Assembly: GCA_016871575.1 (NCBI GenBank)
Contig: VHCW01000027.1
Coordinates: forward strand, 1 to 51,661
DNA length: 51,661 nucleotides
Reading direction: 5' to 3'
DNA from: Verrucomicrobiota bacterium
Lineage (GTDB): Bacteria; Verrucomicrobiota; Verrucomicrobiia; Palsa-1439
The notes under the pieces were generated by a model. That model made no database searches. It worked only from the letters and a program-made list of their open reading frames with translations, and was not told the origin of the DNA. Numbering within the stretch: position 1 is the stretch's first letter; the number at the start of each line of letters is the position of its first letter. Shown one piece after another: positions 34,200-43,882 of the stretch. The position numbers and the translations under genes were made by a program.

Positions 34200-34265
34200 C
34201 GTGCACCTCGCTTTTCTCTCTACCATGACGGGTCGCGTGGGGCAACCGATAATTGCTGATAAGCG

Positions 34266-34294
34266 CGCAACAATTGTTTCAGTATAATGAGCGA
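34266..34294. repeat. right flanking repeat of PaaX cassette 2
   Basis: AACAATTGTTTCAGT (34269-34283) continues to AATGAGCGA (34286-34294) and is a direct repeat of the left copy at 33387-33415. It lies between the divergent PaaX-like and DUF1846 genes and includes a TATAAT (34283-34288) that could be a plus-strand -10 box. Confidence 0.88.
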
Positions 34295-34388
34295 TATCAA
34301 AGTGGATGAAAAACAGGGATGAAAAACGTGCGTGCTTCCGGCGCAGGCAAGCGATTATAGTGCGCGACACTGGAAGGAAGAAATCAGC

Positions 34389-35918
34389 ATGACCGGCAAA
34401 ACCAATTCGCCCTGCTTTGACAATGAGAAATACCTGGCCGAGCAAACCGCGGCCATCCTGGACCGTGTCGGGCGGTTCGACAACAAATTGTATCTCGAAT
34501 TTGGCGGCAAGATCGTGTTCGACCTGCACGCCTCGCGGGTGTTGCCGGGATTCGACCCCAACGTGAAGATGCGCCTGCTGCAGAAGCTCCGCGACAAGGC
34601 CGAGATCATCCTTTGCATCTACGCGGGCGACATCGAGAGCCGCAAGATGCGCGCGGACTTCGGAATCACCTACGACGCGGACGCGTTCAAGTTGATTGAC
34701 GATCTGCGCGACTGGGGACTCGACGTGTCGGCGGTGGTCATCACGCGGTTCACGGGGCAACCGGGGGCCGCCGGGTTCAAGACGAAGCTGGAGCGGCGGG
34801 GCGTGCGCGTCTATACGCACGGGCCGATTGCCGGTTATCCGACGGATGTGGAACGGATTGTCGGCGAGCAAGGGTTCGGCGGCAATCCCCACATCGAAAC
34901 GACTCGTCCGCTGGTGGTGGTGACGGCGCCGGGGCCGAACAGCGGGAAACTGGCAACCTGCCTCTCGCAAGTCTATCACGAACACAAACGCGGCGTTCAC
35001 GCCGGGTATGCGAAGTTTGAGACGTTCCCGATCTGGAGCCTGCCGTTGCGCCACCCGGTCAACGCCGCGTACGAGGCCGCGACGGCGGAGCTGAAGGACG
35101 TCAACATGATTGACCCGTTCCACCTCGAAGCCTACGGGCAGACGGCGATCAATTACAACCGCGACGTCGAGGCGTTCCCGGTCTTGCGCCGCATCCTGGG
35201 CCGCATCACTGGCTCGGCGGATTTCTACCAATCGCCAACCGACATGGGGGTCAACCGCGCTGGGTTCGCCATCATCAACGACGACGGCGCGGCGGCGGCC
35301 GGGAAACAGGAGATGTTGCGCCGGTATTTCCGTTACCAGTGCGAATACGCGGTGGGCACGCTCGACCATGAACCGGTCCAGCGCATCGAGCGGTTGATGG
35401 AGGAGTTTGCCATCCGACCCGATGACCGTCCGGTGGTTCCGGCCGCGCGGCACGTGGCGGCGATCGCTGAGGGCCAGCCTGACAAGGGCAGCTTTGGCGT
35501 CTATTGCGGCGCGGCGATCCAGTTGCCTGACGGGAAGGTCGTGACCGGCTGTAATTCGCCGCTGCTGCACGCCACGCCGAGCATGGTGCTTAACGCCATC
35601 AAGCATTTGTCCGGCATCCCGCATCATTTGCACCTGCTCAGCCCGATCATTGTCGAGGCGGTGGCCAATCTGAAGAAGGACATTCTTCATCGCAAGACCA
35701 TCAGCCTTGATTTGGAGGAGACGTTCATCGCGCTGAGCATCAGTTCGACGACCAACCCGGTCGCTCGGACGGCGATGGAGCAGTTGCCCGCGCTGACTGG
35801 TTGCGAAGTTCATCTCACTCATCTGCCGACGCCCGGCGACGAGGCCGGCCTGCGCCGTCTGGGCGTCAACCTGACCTGCGACCCGCAGTTTGCCACCAAT
35901 AAATTGTTCGTCAGTTGA
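34389..35918 (+). CDS. DUF1846 domain-containing protein
   Basis: The 509-residue protein matches the DUF1846 family over its full length, with [22 protein letters not shown] near residues 35-55, [20 protein letters not shown] near 180-200 and [15 protein letters not shown] in the middle. Solved members have a multidomain fold with a P-loop-like segment; the function is not established. The ATG at 34389 is chosen because GGAAGGAAG lies eight bases upstream. Its stop lies 29 bp before carB2, so the two are probably one transcript. Cytoplasmic, no signal peptide. Confidence 0.88.
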   Translation: MTGKTNSPCFDNEKYLAEQTAAILDRVGRFDNKLYLEFGGKIVFDLHASRVLPGFDPNVKMRLLQKLRDKAEIILCIYAGDIESRKMRADFGITYDADAFKLIDDLRDWGLDVSAVVITRFTGQPGAAGFKTKLERRGVRVYTHGPIAGYPTDVERIVGEQGFGGNPHIETTRPLVVVTAPGPNSGKLATCLSQVYHEHKRGVHAGYAKFETFPIWSLPLRHPVNAAYEAATAELKDVNMIDPFHLEAYGQTAINYNRDVEAFPVLRRILGRITGSADFYQSPTDMGVNRAGFAIINDDGAAAAGKQEMLRRYFRYQCEYAVGTLDHEPVQRIERLMEEFAIRPDDRPVVPAARHVAAIAEGQPDKGSFGVYCGAAIQLPDGKVVTGCNSPLLHATPSMVLNAIKHLSGIPHHLHLLSPIIVEAVANLKKDILHRKTISLDLEETFIALSISSTTNPVARTAMEQLPALTGCEVHLTHLPTPGDEAGLRRLGVNLTCDPQFATNKLFVS

Positions 35919-35947
35919 CACCGGTTGGTGTAGTTTCCCGCCCCGGT

Positions 35948-38900
35948 ATGCCCAAGCGAACCGACATCCAAAAGGTTCTCATCATCGGCGCCGGCCCGAT
36001 CGTCATCGGGCAGGCGTGTGAATTTGACTATTCCGGCACGCAAGCCTGCAAGGCGTTGCGCGAGGAAGGCTACAAGGTCGTGCTCGTGAACTCCAACCCG
36101 GCCACGATCATGACCGACCCGGAGTTTGCCGACGCGACCTACATCGAGCCGGTCACGCCGGAGGCGGTCGAGAAGATCATCGAGAAGGAACAACCGGATG
36201 CGTTGCTGCCGACGCTCGGCGGCCAGACCGGGTTGAACACGGCGATGGCGTTGTGGCGCAAGGGCGTGTTGCAGAAACACGGCGTTGAGATGATCGGCGC
36301 GAAGGCCGAGGCGATTGAGAAAGGCGAGGACCGGTTGAAGTTCAAGGAGGCGATGCTCAAGATCGGCCTCGATTTGCCGCTCAGCGGCGTGGCGCACCAT
36401 TTGGAGGAGGCGCGCGCGATCTCGAAAAAGATCGGGCGGTTCCCGGTCATCATTCGCCCCGCGTACACGCTCGGCGGCACCGGCGGCGGCATCGCGTACA
36501 ACCGGGAGGAGTTCGACGCGATGGCGCAGAAGGGCCTCGAAGCGTCACCGGTCACGGAGATCCTCGTCGAGGAATCGCTCATCGGCTGGAAGGAGTTCGA
36601 GACCGAGGTGATGCGCGACAAGAACGACAACTGCGTCATCGTCTGCTCCATCGAGAACCTCGACCCGATGGGCGTCCATACCGGCGACTCAATCACGGTC
36701 GCGCCGGTCCAGACGTTGACCGACAAGGAATGGCAGATCATGCGCGATGCCAGCTTTGCCTGCATCCGCGAGATCGGCGTCGAGACCGGCGGGAGCAACA
36801 TCCAATTTGGCGTGAACCCTGAAAACGGGCGGATGGTCATCATCGAGATGAACCCGCGCGTCAGCCGCTCGAGCGCGCTCGCATCGAAGGCGACCGGGTT
36901 TCCGATTGCGAAGATCGCCGCCAAGCTGGCCATCGGCTACACGCTCGACGAAATCCCCAACGACATCACCAAGTCCACGCCGGCCTGCTTCGAGCCGTCG
37001 ATTGACTACGTCGTTACCAAGATCCCGAGGTTCGCGTTTGAGAAATTCCCGCAGGCGGATCCGACGTTGACGACGCAGATGAAATCGGTCGGTGAAGTGA
37101 TGGCGATCGGGCGGACGTTCAAGGAGAGTCTGCAAAAGGCTTTGCGCGGTCTCGAAATCGGCGTTTCCGGTTTGTATGGTGGCCGGTGGGGCGGTGCGCG
37201 TGAGATTCGCGACCGCGACGAGATCGAGCGCAAACTCATCACGCCATGTGCCGAGCGCATTTTCTACATCCGTCACGCCATTCGCGCCGGTTTCACGCTC
37301 GACGAAATCCACAAGCTCTCCAAGATTGACCCGTGGTTCCTCCAGCAGATCAAGGAGATTGTCGAGACAGAAGACCGTGTGGTCGCTGAGGGAATCGAGA
37401 ACGGATTATTGCCAATAGCGAAGTCGCTTGGTTTCTCTGACCGGCAACTGGCTACGTTGACAGGCTCGACTGAGGATTCCGTGCGCGCGCTGCGAAAAAA
37501 ACGAAAAATGTTGCCGAGTTACCGGCTCGTGGACACATGCGCGGCGGAGTTCGAGGCGTACACACCATATTATTATTCCACCTACGACACGGGTGACGAC
37601 GAGGTCCGCAAGACCGACAAGAAAAAAGTCATGATCCTGGGCGGCGGCCCGAACCGGATCGGGCAGGGCATCGAGTTCGACTACTGCTGCGTCCACGCGG
37701 CGTTTGCGATGAGAGAACTTGGATTCGATTCCATCATGGTCAACTCGAACCCGGAAACTGTTTCGACCGACTACGACACGTCGGACAAATTGTTTTTCGA
37801 GCCGCTCACGCTGGAAGATGTGCTTCACATCTACGAGCGGGAAGGTTGCTGGGGCGCGATTGCGCAGTTTGGCGGCCAGACGCCGTTGAACCTGGCGCTC
37901 GGCCTCCAGAAAAACGGCGTCAACATCATCGGCACCTCCCCGCAGAGCATCGAGATCGCCGAGGACCGGAAACTGTTCGCGGCGATGCTCGACAAACTTC
38001 GCATCCCGCAGCCGCCCAACGGCCTCTCCACCAATGAAGACGAGGCGCTCGCCGCCGCGAAGAAGGTCGGGTACCCGGTGCTGGTGCGCCCGTCGTTCGT
38101 GCTCGGCGGTCGCGCCATGCAGATCGTCTATGCCGACGAGGAACTCCGCTACTACATGCGCCACGCCGTCGAGGCGTCACCGGAGCGGCCGGTGCTCGTG
38201 GACAAGTTCCTCGAAGAAGCGATTGAAGTGGACGTGGATTGCATCGCTGACATCGGCATCGGGGGCGAGACCATCGTGATCGGCGCGTTTCTGGAGCACA
38301 TCGAGTTTGCCGGCTGTCACAGCGGCGACGCGGCGATGGTGTTGCCGCCGCACTCGCTCGACAAGGACGTGATCGAAACCATGCGCCAGTACACGCACGC
38401 GATGGCGCGCGAACTGAAAGTGGCTGGCTTGATGAATGTGCAGTTCGCCGTCAAGGGCAAGGACGTGTGGGTGCTCGAAGTCAACCCGCGCGCATCGCGC
38501 ACCGTGCCGTTTGTCAGCAAGGCGATTGGCCGTCCGCTGGCGAAGCTCGCGGCGAAAGTGATGACCGGCAAAACACTGGTCGAACTCGGCTTCACCGGGG
38601 AAATCTGGCCGAAATATTTCTGCGTCAAGGAATCCGTGTTCCCGTTCAGCAAGTTCCCCGGCCAGGACATCCTGCTCGGCCCCGAAATGCGCTCCACCGG
38701 CGAGGTGATGGGCATCGGACGCGACTGGGGCATGGCCTACGCGAAATCGCAAATGGCCGCCCAGCCGGCGTTGCCGATGTCCGGCAAGGTGTTCTTCAGC
38801 GTGCGCGACTCCGACAAACCGCGCGCCGTGAAGATCGCCAGGGACCTCGTCGCCCTCGGATTTGAATTGTGCGCGACCAACGGCACGGCGCAGGCGCTCG

Positions 38901-39196
38901 AAACCGACGGGCTGAAGGTGCAACGGCTTTTCAAAGTCCAGGAAGGCCGGCCCAACGTTCTCGACCTGATCAAGAACGGCGAACTCCAGATGATCATCAA
39001 CACCCCTTCCGGCCAGACGCCGCGCGCCGACGAGGTGAAGATTCGCACGGCAGCCGTGATGCACCGCATTTCGATCATGACCACGCTGGCCAGCGCCAAG
39101 GCCGCCGTCATGGGCATCAAGACGCTGCGCGACCGCGGCTTGAAAGTGCATTCCCTCCAGGAATTTCACGCCCGCACACGGAGTGGAACAGCGTAA
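35948..39196 (+). CDS. carB: carbamoyl-phosphate synthase large subunit, canonical copy
   Basis: The 1082-residue protein has the standard CarB text: [60 protein letters not shown], the second synthetase half ([20 protein letters not shown]) and a C-terminal MGS-like domain. It condenses ammonia, bicarbonate and ATP to carbamoyl phosphate with a small glutaminase subunit (CarA), which is not in the window. It begins at the ATG at 35948, 29 bp after the DUF1846 stop. The paralogue at 30118 is more divergent, so this copy is the better candidate for the housekeeping enzyme. Confidence 0.95.
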   Translation: MPKRTDIQKVLIIGAGPIVIGQACEFDYSGTQACKALREEGYKVVLVNSNPATIMTDPEFADATYIEPVTPEAVEKIIEKEQPDALLPTLGGQTGLNTAMALWRKGVLQKHGVEMIGAKAEAIEKGEDRLKFKEAMLKIGLDLPLSGVAHHLEEARAISKKIGRFPVIIRPAYTLGGTGGGIAYNREEFDAMAQKGLEASPVTEILVEESLIGWKEFETEVMRDKNDNCVIVCSIENLDPMGVHTGDSITVAPVQTLTDKEWQIMRDASFACIREIGVETGGSNIQFGVNPENGRMVIIEMNPRVSRSSALASKATGFPIAKIAAKLAIGYTLDEIPNDITKSTPACFEPSIDYVVTKIPRFAFEKFPQADPTLTTQMKSVGEVMAIGRTFKESLQKALRGLEIGVSGLYGGRWGGAREIRDRDEIERKLITPCAERIFYIRHAIRAGFTLDEIHKLSKIDPWFLQQIKEIVETEDRVVAEGIENGLLPIAKSLGFSDRQLATLTGSTEDSVRALRKKRKMLPSYRLVDTCAAEFEAYTPYYYSTYDTGDDEVRKTDKKKVMILGGGPNRIGQGIEFDYCCVHAAFAMRELGFDSIMVNSNPETVSTDYDTSDKLFFEPLTLEDVLHIYEREGCWGAIAQFGGQTPLNLALGLQKNGVNIIGTSPQSIEIAEDRKLFAAMLDKLRIPQPPNGLSTNEDEALAAAKKVGYPVLVRPSFVLGGRAMQIVYADEELRYYMRHAVEASPERPVLVDKFLEEAIEVDVDCIADIGIGGETIVIGAFLEHIEFAGCHSGDAAMVLPPHSLDKDVIETMRQYTHAMARELKVAGLMNVQFAVKGKDVWVLEVNPRASRTVPFVSKAIGRPLAKLAAKVMTGKTLVELGFTGEIWPKYFCVKESVFPFSKFPGQDILLGPEMRSTGEVMGIGRDWGMAYAKSQMAAQPALPMSGKVFFSVRDSDKPRAVKIARDLVALGFELCATNGTAQALETDGLKVQRLFKVQEGRPNVLDLIKNGELQMIINTPSGQTPRADEVKIRTAAVMHRISIMTTLASAKAAVMGIKTLRDRGLKVHSLQEFHARTRSGTA

Positions 39197-39203
39197 GAGG
39201 AGA

Positions 39204-39707
39204 TCAGACTGCGCTGCCGATCAACTTCTGGAAGTCCGGGAGGCGATGCAGATTTTCCAAATCCGGTTCCGCCTTCGCCAGGTCGCGCAGCTTCGGATCC
39301 AACGACAGGGCGTTTTTCAGGAGCGTCAACGCTTCTTCGGGCCGGTTTTGCACGGCGCGATAGCAGGCCATGTTGAAGTGCGCCAGCGGGTCCTTCGGGT
39401 TCGCGTCGAACGCGTGTTGCAGCGTTTCCACGGCGGCGTCCAGCGAATGCACGCGCCGGCGGATGTACGCGAGGTTGACCCAGATGCCGGAGTCGCGCGG
39501 GTTCATTTCCGCCAACTCCGCGATGAACGGCTCGGCTTCCTGGAGCCGGTTCTGGTGCCAGAGGATTGCCGACTTCATCGCTATCGCGCGCGGATGATGC
39601 GGATCCAGCGCCAGCGCGGCGTCAGTCTCGCGCAACGCGTCTTCGAGCATCTTCAAGTCAAGATAACCCGACGCGTACTCCACATGCTTTTGAACTTCTG
39701 CGTTCAT
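39204..39707 (-). CDS. small TPR protein
   Basis: The 167-residue protein consists of about four tetratricopeptide repeats, for example YLDLKMLEDALRETDAALAL, AIAMKSAILWHQNRLQEAEP, WVNLAYIRRRVHSLDAAVET and ACYRAVQNRPEEALTLLKNA. Such repeats bind other proteins. There is no signal peptide or membrane segment, so it is probably cytoplasmic. It lies tail to tail with carB2 (7-bp gap) and diverges from the pyrK-like gene with 52 bp between the starts. Its partner is unknown. Confidence 0.85.
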   Translation of the reverse strand: MNAEVQKHVEYASGYLDLKMLEDALRETDAALALDPHHPRAIAMKSAILWHQNRLQEAEPFIAELAEMNPRDSGIWVNLAYIRRRVHSLDAAVETLQHAFDANPKDPLAHFNMACYRAVQNRPEEALTLLKNALSLDPKLRDLAKAEPDLENLHRLPDFQKLIGSAV

Positions 39708-39759
39708 CTGCGCCTAATATAGCAGGCACTTGTGTTGTTTGCCAAATCGCGTTAGAAGA

Positions 39760-41118
39760 ATGAGCGTGTTGCCGACCCAGATCAAGAATCTTCTCGACCG
39801 CGACAACTGGTTTCGCCGCGGCCGGCGGATTTCCTTTTTTACCGGCCCCAGCCCTGAGATCGCCGCCATCGAGCGGCGCGACCGCAACGCCTTCCGCCAC
39901 ATCGCCGTCGTCATTGCGCCGACCAACGCCGCGATGGAACGCCTCCGCGCCCCGTCCAACGCCGGCAAATTTCCGCGCGCTCTGTTCCTCTCGCTGGAAG
40001 AACTTGCAGGGACAGCCTCAATGCCGCGACCGGGCATCTCCTCCTTCAGCGCCGAAATCCTTTCCAACACGCCCGTCGGCGACGCGCACTACCAGCTCGC
40101 GTTCAAGGCTCCCGCGCTCCGGGATTTTCGCGCGCCGCAGTTCTTCATGATGGACGTGAAACCGCAACGCGCGCCGTTCGGCGCGCGCGCCGTGCGTCGC
40201 AACGCCTGGCACGACGCCGTTGATTGGACGCCGCAGCCGCTTCTCAAACGCCCGTTCGGCATCTGCCGGGATTTTCATCCGCGTTTTCCGTCAGACTACC
40301 TCAAACGCCTTGTGCTTCCGCCATCGCTTGCGCCGTTCCTCCATCTGCCCACGCCCGACCACTTCGACGCGCTCTACAAAGTGTTGCCGGACGGCATCGG
40401 CACACCGATGATGACGCGGCTGAAACGCGGCGACCGCGTCCACATGATTGGTCCGCTCGGCCAGCCGTTTGATGTCCGCCAACTCCGCGCCGCCGGAGTC
40501 GAGGAAGTCCACGTCATCGGCGGTGGCGTCGGCATGGCGCCGCTGATCACGCTGATCGAGGCGTTGCGGTTCCACTCGTTCCGATTGAAAGTCTTTCTCG
40601 GCATCGCCACGCTCGAATCGCTCCGTTACCGCGACGAACTGGCCGCCACGTTCGGCGAAAAACCGCGCGATGCCTACGTCTATGTGGATGACCTCCTCGC
40701 CGCCGGCGTCCCGCCGCGCGACATCTTCCTCTCATTCGACCGCGCCATGCCGCGTCGCGTCCGCACCATTTCGCGCGAAAACTTGTTTAGCGGTTTGGTG
40801 CCTGAACAGTACCGGAATACAATTTCCAAACCGACAAACACCATCGCCTTTACCTGCGGCCCGAACCGGATGATGGAGATGATGGACGGCATCTGCCGGC
40901 GCGCCGGTATGCCGTTGAAGGTGCTGATGGAGAAACGAATGGGCTGCGGCATCGGCGTCTGTTTCTCGTGCGTCCAGAAAGTCCGGCGCTCCGACGGCTC
41001 GGAAGATTACGTTCGCGTCTGCAAAGACGGACCCATTTTTGACGCAAAGGACATCGTATGGAACCCAAACGACTCGAAACAACCATCGGCAACTTGCGGC
41101 TGCGCTCCCCGCTGCTGA
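39760..41118 (+). CDS. dihydroorotate dehydrogenase electron-transfer subunit-like protein (PyrK-like)
   Basis: The 452-residue protein ends with a ferredoxin-reductase module: EEVHVIGGGVGMAPLITLIEAL for NAD(P)H binding, AFTCGPNRMMEMMDGIC, and a [2Fe-2S] site CGIGVCFSC...VCKDGPIF, as in PyrK. PyrK passes electrons from class 1B PyrD to NAD+. It is longer than typical PyrK (~250-300); the first ~130 residues and an insertion in the FAD domain are extra and not recognised. It overlaps pyrD by 61 bp in another frame, which supports the pairing. The tail after the Fe-S site (KQPSATCGCAPRC) is Cys-rich and may reflect the overlap. Confidence 0.85.
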   Translation: MSVLPTQIKNLLDRDNWFRRGRRISFFTGPSPEIAAIERRDRNAFRHIAVVIAPTNAAMERLRAPSNAGKFPRALFLSLEELAGTASMPRPGISSFSAEILSNTPVGDAHYQLAFKAPALRDFRAPQFFMMDVKPQRAPFGARAVRRNAWHDAVDWTPQPLLKRPFGICRDFHPRFPSDYLKRLVLPPSLAPFLHLPTPDHFDALYKVLPDGIGTPMMTRLKRGDRVHMIGPLGQPFDVRQLRAAGVEEVHVIGGGVGMAPLITLIEALRFHSFRLKVFLGIATLESLRYRDELAATFGEKPRDAYVYVDDLLAAGVPPRDIFLSFDRAMPRRVRTISRENLFSGLVPEQYRNTISKPTNTIAFTCGPNRMMEMMDGICRRAGMPLKVLMEKRMGCGIGVCFSCVQKVRRSDGSEDYVRVCKDGPIFDAKDIVWNPNDSKQPSATCGCAPRC

Positions 41119-42032
41119 CCGCCTCCGGCACGTCGGGCAGCGCCGACGAACTCGCGAGCCTCGGCAACTGCGCTGCGATTGCGAAGACGCTCGGCGCATT
41201 CGTCACCAAGGGAGTCACGCTTGCGCCACGCCAGGGAAACCCCGAACCGCGCATCATCGAGACGCGCGCCGGTATTCTCAACTCCATCGGCCTCCAGAAC
41301 AAAGGATCTGACCGGTTTCTGAAAGAAGACATGCCAAAGCTCCGGCAATACGGCCTCCCTATCATCGTCAACATCTCTGCCAACACCGTTGAGGAATACG
41401 GCGCGCTTGCCGCGCGCATACTCGAAGGCGCGCCCGATGTTGCCGGGCTGGAGATCAACGTTTCCTGTCCGAACATCAAGCACGGCGGCGTCAGTTTTGG
41501 GATAGACCCGGTTGCGATTGAACGAATCGTTCGCGCCGTAAAGAAGAAATCCGGGGACACGGTGATTATCACCAAGCTCACGCCGAACATCACCGACATC
41601 ACCGTTGCCGCCCGCGCCGCCATCGCCGGTGGCACCGACGCCCTTTCGATGATTAACACATTGCGCGGCGTGGCGATTGATATTCGCGCCCAGAAACCCT
41701 ATTTCGCCAATGTCTCCGCCGGTCTCTCCGGTCCTGCTGTGAAGCCGGTCGGCTTGTGCATGGTCTGGGATTGCTTCGCGAAGACTCCGGAGTGTCGGAG
41801 CCGGAAGGTGCCGATCATCGGCATCGGCGGCATTTCCACGTGGCAGGATGTCGTCGAGTATCTCCTCGCCGGCGCGAGTGCCGTGCAGGTGGGAACGGCG
41901 TGGTTCGTGTATCCGGATGTGTTTGTCGGGATGAAGAAGGGGCTGGAGAAGTATTTGGAGAAGAACAAGACAACGGTCCGGAAATTGATCGGCAAGGCGC
42001 ATGAAGAAAAAAACATCAATGGATGCAAGTGA
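41058..42032 (+). CDS. pyrD: dihydroorotate dehydrogenase, class 1B type
   Basis: The 324-residue enzyme oxidises dihydroorotate to orotate with FMN in pyrimidine synthesis. It has the TIM-barrel pattern SPLLTASGTSGS near the N terminus, the substrate loop NSIGLQNKG, the catalytic cysteine in NVSCPNIKHGG (class 1 uses Cys), and the FMN phosphate-binding IIGIGGISTWQDVVEYLLAGA at the C-terminal side. Class 1B enzymes work with a PyrK partner, and a pyrK-like gene overlaps its start. The 3' end overlaps the next TPR gene by 32 bp. Cytoplasmic. Confidence 0.95.
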   Translation: MEPKRLETTIGNLRLRSPLLTASGTSGSADELASLGNCAAIAKTLGAFVTKGVTLAPRQGNPEPRIIETRAGILNSIGLQNKGSDRFLKEDMPKLRQYGLPIIVNISANTVEEYGALAARILEGAPDVAGLEINVSCPNIKHGGVSFGIDPVAIERIVRAVKKKSGDTVIITKLTPNITDITVAARAAIAGGTDALSMINTLRGVAIDIRAQKPYFANVSAGLSGPAVKPVGLCMVWDCFAKTPECRSRKVPIIGIGGISTWQDVVEYLLAGASAVQVGTAWFVYPDVFVGMKKGLEKYLEKNKTTVRKLIGKAHEEKNINGCK

Positions 42033-42855
42033 GCCGCCAGACTGGAGGGATTGGGCAAGGCGCATAGAAGATTTGTATGAGAAAGGGCATCTGTTTCATC
42101 AACTTGGCCATGAGGAGGAAGCGTTAGCCAGTTACAACCAAGCCGCGGCGCTCTGCCATGCACACTTTAGCCAATGGGAATGGGGTGGAGTTTTCCTAGG
42201 GTTAGCCTTGAACTTCAAAGCTTGCGCGTTGGTGGATTTGAATCGGATGGAAGAAGCGATTCCGGTCTTTGATGAGGCGATTCGATCTCGTGAACAACAT
42301 GTGCGAGGCGATGGTTTTGTTTGGGATGCACACGATATTGCGGTCTTTGTGCGAAACAAGGGTCTCGCACTCATGCGTCTCGACCGGCACAGCGAGGCGC
42401 ATGCCTGTTTTGAGACCGCCCTTGAAGCTTTTACAAGTTGTGATCAGAAGGAAGAAATGGCCTGCACTTGGATCAACTTTGGATCATTGTATACCCGACA
42501 GGGGCGTTTGGATGCCGCACTGGCCACATTTGAAGAATCCCTCAAACTGAGGGAGGAGAGTCTTGCGGGCGAGACGGATATTGCAAAGGCTGATTATGCT
42601 TACACCCAGTTTTGCAAAGCGGAGACCCTCTTCAAGTTAGGGCGCTCCTATGAGGCACTTGAGGCGATAACACACGCAATCCCCCTCCAACGTTCCATAC
42701 AGAGCCAAACACGCGATCCGAGTGACCGTGAACATCTAACGGACACATTGACACTTCGCGGGGAGATTCTGGCAAGACTGGGCCAAGTCGAAGAGTCAGA
42801 GGAATGCCTTTGTGAGGTTGCACGGTTGAAGAAACAGCAGGTCAGAGGCGATTAA
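42001..42855 (+). CDS. TPR protein
   Basis: The 284-residue protein has five or six TPR-type repeats, such as YEKGHLFHQLGHEEEALASY, FKACALVDLNRMEEAIPVFD, KGLALMRLDRHSEAHACFET and FGSLYTRQGRLDAALATFEE. Its base composition is clearly lower in GC than the neighbouring genes, which hints at separate ancestry. The ATG at 42001 overlaps the end of pyrD; a second ATG at 42019 is possible. It is probably cytoplasmic. Function unknown; a protein-binding scaffold is likely from the repeats. Confidence 0.85.
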   Translation: MKKKTSMDASEPPDWRDWARRIEDLYEKGHLFHQLGHEEEALASYNQAAALCHAHFSQWEWGGVFLGLALNFKACALVDLNRMEEAIPVFDEAIRSREQHVRGDGFVWDAHDIAVFVRNKGLALMRLDRHSEAHACFETALEAFTSCDQKEEMACTWINFGSLYTRQGRLDAALATFEESLKLREESLAGETDIAKADYAYTQFCKAETLFKLGRSYEALEAITHAIPLQRSIQSQTRDPSDREHLTDTLTLRGEILARLGQVEESEECLCEVARLKKQQVRGD

Positions 42856-42950
42856 ACAAGTCGCTTTAGCTCTTTTAGGACAGCCGGAGTTGATTCGGGA
42901 CGTACAGTTCGAACCGGAGACATTTTCAGGTCGTGGCCATGAGTAAGGCC

Positions 42951-43136
42951 TCACTTGTTTGCGGTTTGCCGACCCACTTTGTAATTCTTACCGTCGAACT
43001 CTGCGAGCACCACTACCTTGGAAAGCAGCTTGGAAAGCAGCTTGCTTTGTTCTCGATCTCCGCAAATGACAATGTCTATTCCACCTTCCCGGCCCGCACA
43101 GAAATGCGCATTCCAATCTTGGTATCCAGAAGCTAG
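42951..43136 (-). pseudogene. 3' remnant of an unidentified gene
   Basis: Reading the minus strand, an open stretch without a start ends at a TGA at 42951-42953. It gives text such as GYQDWNAHFCAGREGGIDIV and LAEFDGKNYKVGRQTANK. The composition is coding-like but the 5' part is missing. A 12-bp tandem repeat duplicates KLLS within it. The rest of the 437-bp gap from 42856 to 43292 holds only the fragment below and short spacers. Confidence 0.4.
43018..43041. repeat. 12-bp tandem repeat, two copies
   Basis: TTGGAAAGCAGC occurs twice in a row. In the minus-strand fragment it encodes a repeated KLLS. Confidence 0.85.
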
Positions 43137-43276
43137 CTGCTGCGTTGAAGGCTGCCGAACCGATCAAAGCAGCGCAGGATCACCGACTCCGCTGCCAGAT
43201 CCGTGAATTGGATGGCCTCATCAAGACCGTAACGGAAAAGGCGGACGGTATTCGCAAGATACTGAGAACGCTCTGA
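43130..43276 (+). pseudogene. 3' remnant of a coiled-coil protein gene
   Basis: Plus-strand text ending at the TGA at 43274-43276 reads KLAAALKAAEPIKAAQDHRL, then IRELDGLIKTVTEKADGIRK. The heptad-like spacing suggests a coiled coil. No start codon or ribosome binding site precedes it, so it is taken as a gene remnant. Confidence 0.35.
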
Positions 43277-43292
43277 GGGGGTACGAACTTGC

Positions 43293-43875
43293 TCAGGATT
43301 CTCGTTTGACACGATACTGGGCGGCGCGCTCCCGAACTTGGAAACCGATTTGTTTCTTCTCCGGCTCTGGTTCCGGTGGCGGGTTCAGCAGGTCTTGCAT
43401 CTGGCGCAACAGGTGAACCATGGCTTTCTCCTGCAGGTCGAGCCGGTCAGACAGCTTTTTCTCCAGTTCCGCCAGCTTCGCGGCGAATTGACGATTCTGG
43501 CCAAGCTCCTGCCGCAGTTTCACGAACGCACGGACTGCGCAACACATTCGCCGCCATGATCGCGCCCTGCTCGGTAAATGCTTGCGGCAAGTGCCGGATG
43601 TTCCGCTTGAATGCGGTCACAAATTGTGACCGCATAGATTGGGATGCGGCGCCAAACTGGCACCGCATGGCTTGCATTCATCCGCTGTGAGCGTGAAGCA
43701 GAAGTCCTGTGGAAACCGGCCGGCGTTGCGTTTCACAGCTTGGTTACGCGCCTTGGTCGGCACGCCGTAGATGGCAGCAAGGTCGAAGTCCAAAAATGAC
43801 CTTCTCGCCCCGCACAGTGAAGATGACTCTCTCAATGGGCTGAATCGCTTGGTGGGTGATCTTGGTTTCTGTCAT
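43293..43875 (-). pseudogene. ORF6N-domain gene broken by frameshifts
   Basis: Four pieces in different frames, in order along the minus strand, join to an ORF6N protein. These are TETKITHQAIQPIERVIFTV (from ATG 43875), DFDLAAIYGVPTKARNQAVK plus RFPQDFCFTLTADEC, then QFVTAFKRNIRHLPQAFTEQ plus GAIMAANVLRSP, then RAFVKLRQELGQNRQFAAKL with a C-terminal coiled coil. ORF6N is a KilA-N-type DNA-binding domain found in phage and mobile elements. At least three frameshifts separate the pieces, so the gene is dead unless sequencing errors are present. It lies next to a Gfo/Idh gene and near a RAYT transposase. Confidence 0.85.
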
Positions 43876-43882
43876 TCGAAGG

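Noticed and set aside
23079-34294. CRISPR array suggested by repeated AACAATTGTTTCA units and a Cas2-like fold
   Set aside because: Only four copies exist, in two pairs about 870 bp apart with a gene between each pair, and no Cas1 or spacer pattern is present.
33420-35921. 833-residue minus-strand frame that includes PaaX copy 2
   Set aside because: Its first ~570 residues run antisense to the DUF1846 gene, which has clear family motifs and a ribosome binding site. Only the part from the ATG at 34199 is a gene.
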